A stretch of 64,000 nt of DNA from Candidatus Borkfalkia avistercoris (GTDB lineage: Bacteria > Bacillota > Clostridia > Christensenellales > Borkfalkiaceae): the NCBI GenBank assembly GCA_019115995.1, contig DXCL01000009.1, forward strand, positions 85,680 to 149,679, given 5' to 3'. A model generated the notes under the pieces. That model saw only the letters and a list, made by a program, of their open reading frames with translations. It was not told where the DNA came from and ran no database searches. A program made the translations under genes and the position numbers. Positions 62,169-64,000 of the stretch are shown here, piece by piece (the first letter of the stretch is position 1; each line of letters begins with the position of its first letter).

Positions 62169-63087
62169 CAGAATACTCCCCCGCGGAACCGATCATCTCT
62201 GCTCCCGTCAGTTTTTCATCGCTAAAACTCTTTTTCGGATGTGTTCGGAAATTTTTTTGCCTGTATTCCGAAGCTGTGCACCCAAAATTTTCTTTGAAAA
62301 CCCGAGCAAAATATTTGGGGTCTTCAAAACCTGTTAACCTGGCGATATCGCTGACGGGACGATCTGTCTGTACCAAAAGATCCTCGGCGTTTTTTAACCT
62401 CACATGCGTAAGATATTTCTTCGGAGAAATTTTTTTCTCCTTTTTAAATATCCGATTGATATAACTCAAACTAAGATTCAGATTTTTACATATATCCTCG
62501 ACCGTAAAACGGGAGTTCATATATGAACAACCGACTAAAATTTCTATTTGATTGATATAGTGCCCGTGATTATAATCGTCGCGCAAAGATATTCCGGTTT
62601 TTAATTTATCAAATAAAAGATAAAAGTAGCCGAGTCTTTCGTAATCTGCCTGCGGGCGTTCCAAATAACTTTTATTTATCTTTCCGAACAAATCGATAAT
62701 CGCGCCTCGATCCCCTTTACTTTGAACGCATATACATTCTTTCGACAGGTTGATTTCCTCCATCATTTCATATGCTGCCTGTCCCGCAAGGACGATCCAG
62801 TAATAACAGAACGGGTTTTGTTTATCCGCCTCATAACAAATCGCTTCTTGCGGGGGGACCATAAACAGATCCCCCGTTGAAACAACTTGCTCAGAGCCAC
62901 GATAAAATACGCGCCCTTTGCCTCTATAAATAAAATGAAGCGACAAATAAAACCGATCTTTATTCTCCTCGACTTTGACAACTTTATAGGGCGAGCATTC
63001 CTCTTTACAGCACTCTACAATGATCGGGCGGGAAAAATTGTACAGCGGCGAATAACATTTGATCAATGTGTGTTCCTTCTTTTCCAC
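62149..63087 (-). CDS. AraC-family regulator of the transporter operon
   Basis: Transcription factor of 312 residues: cupin-like sensor domain (about 35-110) and C-terminal AraC domain (about 195-295; FTVEDICKNLNLSLSYINRIF and GFEDPKYFARVFKENFG). The frame opens with GTG at 63087, a few bases after GGAAG. Overlaps the permease gene, so it is cotranscribed with the locus it probably controls. Confidence 0.88.
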   Translation of the reverse strand: MEKKEHTLIKCYSPLYNFSRPIIVECCKEECSPYKVVKVEENKDRFYLSLHFIYRGKGRVFYRGSEQVVSTGDLFMVPPQEAICYEADKQNPFCYYWIVLAGQAAYEMMEEINLSKECICVQSKGDRGAIIDLFGKINKSYLERPQADYERLGYFYLLFDKLKTGISLRDDYNHGHYINQIEILVGCSYMNSRFTVEDICKNLNLSLSYINRIFKKEKKISPKKYLTHVRLKNAEDLLVQTDRPVSDIARLTGFEDPKYFARVFKENFGCTASEYRQKNFRTHPKKSFSDEKLTGAEMIGSAGEYSDEQKKS

Positions 63088-63109
63088 GTTACGCTTCCAT
63101 ATGATAAAA

Positions 63110-64000
63110 TTAAGCTTGCAATGCTTCTTCTATTTTGTCCGCAAGGGTTTGATTGGCTTCACCGTAACGTACATTTTCTACGGGGAAACCGTCCGAACAG
63201 CTTCCGTTTGCAAAAATCCCGAAAGTTTTTTCCTGTTCGGCATTCCATACCGTCGCCGCGTCGAAATCCGTATTGTTTACGTTAGGCACATATGCCGTAT
63301 CGCTTACGATTTTCGTCCAATTATCGTCGATACCTACATAAATTGCCTCACCATATACCATAACGGACAGCCTGCATGCCGCTTTATACGGTATGGCCGT
63401 TTCATAATCGCGGTCGCTGCGATCGTACCAGCCCGTTCCCCTTGTGATCCGGATCTTAAACATATGCGTGTCCAGATTTTCGAACACGAACACCTTTGCC
63501 GGACTTGCGCTGCCAGCGTAAAAATATATGCCCGCTACTGCTTCGCCCTGATCCACCCTCTCAACATCGGCTTCCACATAAAAATTTTTCAGTGAAGCTC
63601 CGTTAAACTGCTTGTACTCCTCGCTTTTGAGCAAGCCCGAGCCCGTATTATCCAAATATGTTCCGTCGGTAAATGCGATTTGCGTAAAGACCAACGCATC
63701 TTCAATCGTCACATCGCCTCCCGAAACTTTTACTTCCTTTTCCACTTCGGAAAATCTGTTACTGGATAATACCAGCCTATGCGTACCGTCTGGCAATCGA
63801 ATAGAAAATTCACCTTCGGAAGCCGTGCCGATTACGCCGGTATCGGGAGAACGAACAGATACCGTATCGCCGGCACTAAATAAACCGGTTTCGTAAAGAT
63901 ATTTCCCCGTTACAAGATACGACATTTCAAAACGAACCGAAATCGTCCCCGATGCCTTTGCTTCAAACACATATACATTTTTTTCCGTTTCAACCAGGGC
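63110..64000 (-). CDS. Secreted multi-module protein, 5' end outside window
   Basis: C-terminal 296 residues of a larger protein; the frame stays open to the right edge. Contents: a carboxypeptidase-regulatory-like beta domain (about the first 100 residues, with GTASEGEFSIRLPDGTH) and a laminin-G/CBM-like sandwich (about 120-285, NFYVEADVERVDQG and VAGIYFYAGS). No catalytic motif visible. It stops 22 bases before the AraC gene, so it may be the upstream member of the same operon. Confidence 0.7.
   Translation of the reverse strand, partial: ALVETEKNVYVFEAKASGTISVRFEMSYLVTGKYLYETGLFSAGDTVSVRSPDTGVIGTASEGEFSIRLPDGTHRLVLSSNRFSEVEKEVKVSGGDVTIEDALVFTQIAFTDGTYLDNTGSGLLKSEEYKQFNGASLKNFYVEADVERVDQGEAVAGIYFYAGSASPAKVFVFENLDTHMFKIRITRGTGWYDRSDRDYETAIPYKAACRLSVMVYGEAIYVGIDDNWTKIVSDTAYVPNVNNTDFDAATVWNAEQEKTFGIFANGSCSDGFPVENVRYGEANQTLADKIEEALQA

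Overview
The window looks like chromosome of a spore-forming member of the Clostridia (Firmicutes), probably a gut-type anaerobe. The support is the gene order yqfC-yqfD-phoH-pgpH-ybeY-era-yqzL-recO, sporulation proteins YqfC and YqfD, Gram-positive style lipoproteins with no outer-membrane genes, strong AGGAGG ribosome sites, an IscR/IscS/IscU set, QueH, PPDK, and a collagen-like surface protein of exosporium type. I cannot name the species.

Layout. 1-7.3 kb (minus strand, visibly AT-richer than the core): an AraC-type regulator followed by three secreted lipoproteins (a large duplicated multi-module protein, a small single-module protein and a DUF4091 protein). 7.6-17.4 kb (minus): the housekeeping operon from yqfC to recO and then ppdK, interrupted between yqzL and recO by about 800 bp of non-coding hairpin repeats. 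17.4-18.4 kb (plus): a DUF2238-like membrane protein and an FmdB zinc ribbon. 18.5-24.4 kb (minus): M1-type peptidase lipoprotein, M23 peptidase, small secreted protein, tsaD, a membrane protein, prfB. 24.4-27.2 kb (plus): AraC regulator, TIM-barrel sugar isomerase, Gfo/Idh/MocA dehydrogenase. 27.3-33.1 kb (minus): secA, comF, a GrpB-family gene, metK, with another copy of the hairpin repeat in the metK leader. 33.1-36.1 kb (plus): radical SAM protein, ABC-F ATPase. 36.2-37.2 kb (minus): zinc-dependent phospholipase C-like protein. 37.4-38.1 kb (plus): tRNA-Val, tRNA-Gly, tRNA-Cys and a tRNA-Leu(UAA) split by a compact group I intron. 38.3-41.5 kb (plus): acetyltransferase, tatD, its associated radical SAM protein, rsmA. 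41.5-44.4 kb (minus): flavin protein, iscU, iscS, iscR, a tiny membrane protein. 44.5-45.8 kb: an XRE repressor with three palindromic operators, queH, tRNA-Arg. 45.9-48.9 kb (plus): glycosyltransferase-TPR protein coupled to the collagen-like protein, then a PHP phosphatase. 49-51 kb (minus): small membrane protein, rsmI, trmN6-like gene. 51.2 kb (plus): nitroreductase. 51.8-53.3 kb: decayed region with terminators and gene remnants. 53.3-64 kb (minus, AT-richer): a carbohydrate-uptake locus with AraC regulator, LplB/YtcP-type permeases, solute-binding lipoprotein, two related beta-sandwich proteins, a GH39-like hydrolase and an SGNH hydrolase; a further secreted protein is cut by the right edge.

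How it works together. The two AT-rich ends are separately regulated glycan-use modules, each led by its own AraC regulator: the right one imports and trims an oligosaccharide, the left one displays binding modules. The middle is mainly translation, RNA modification, ribosome maturation, DNA repair and FeS assembly. The most unusual items are the family of covarying multi-hairpin repeats next to recO and metK, the intron-bearing tRNA-Leu, the apparent ACG start of phoH, several genes whose promoter lies almost on the start codon, and the XRE operator cluster.
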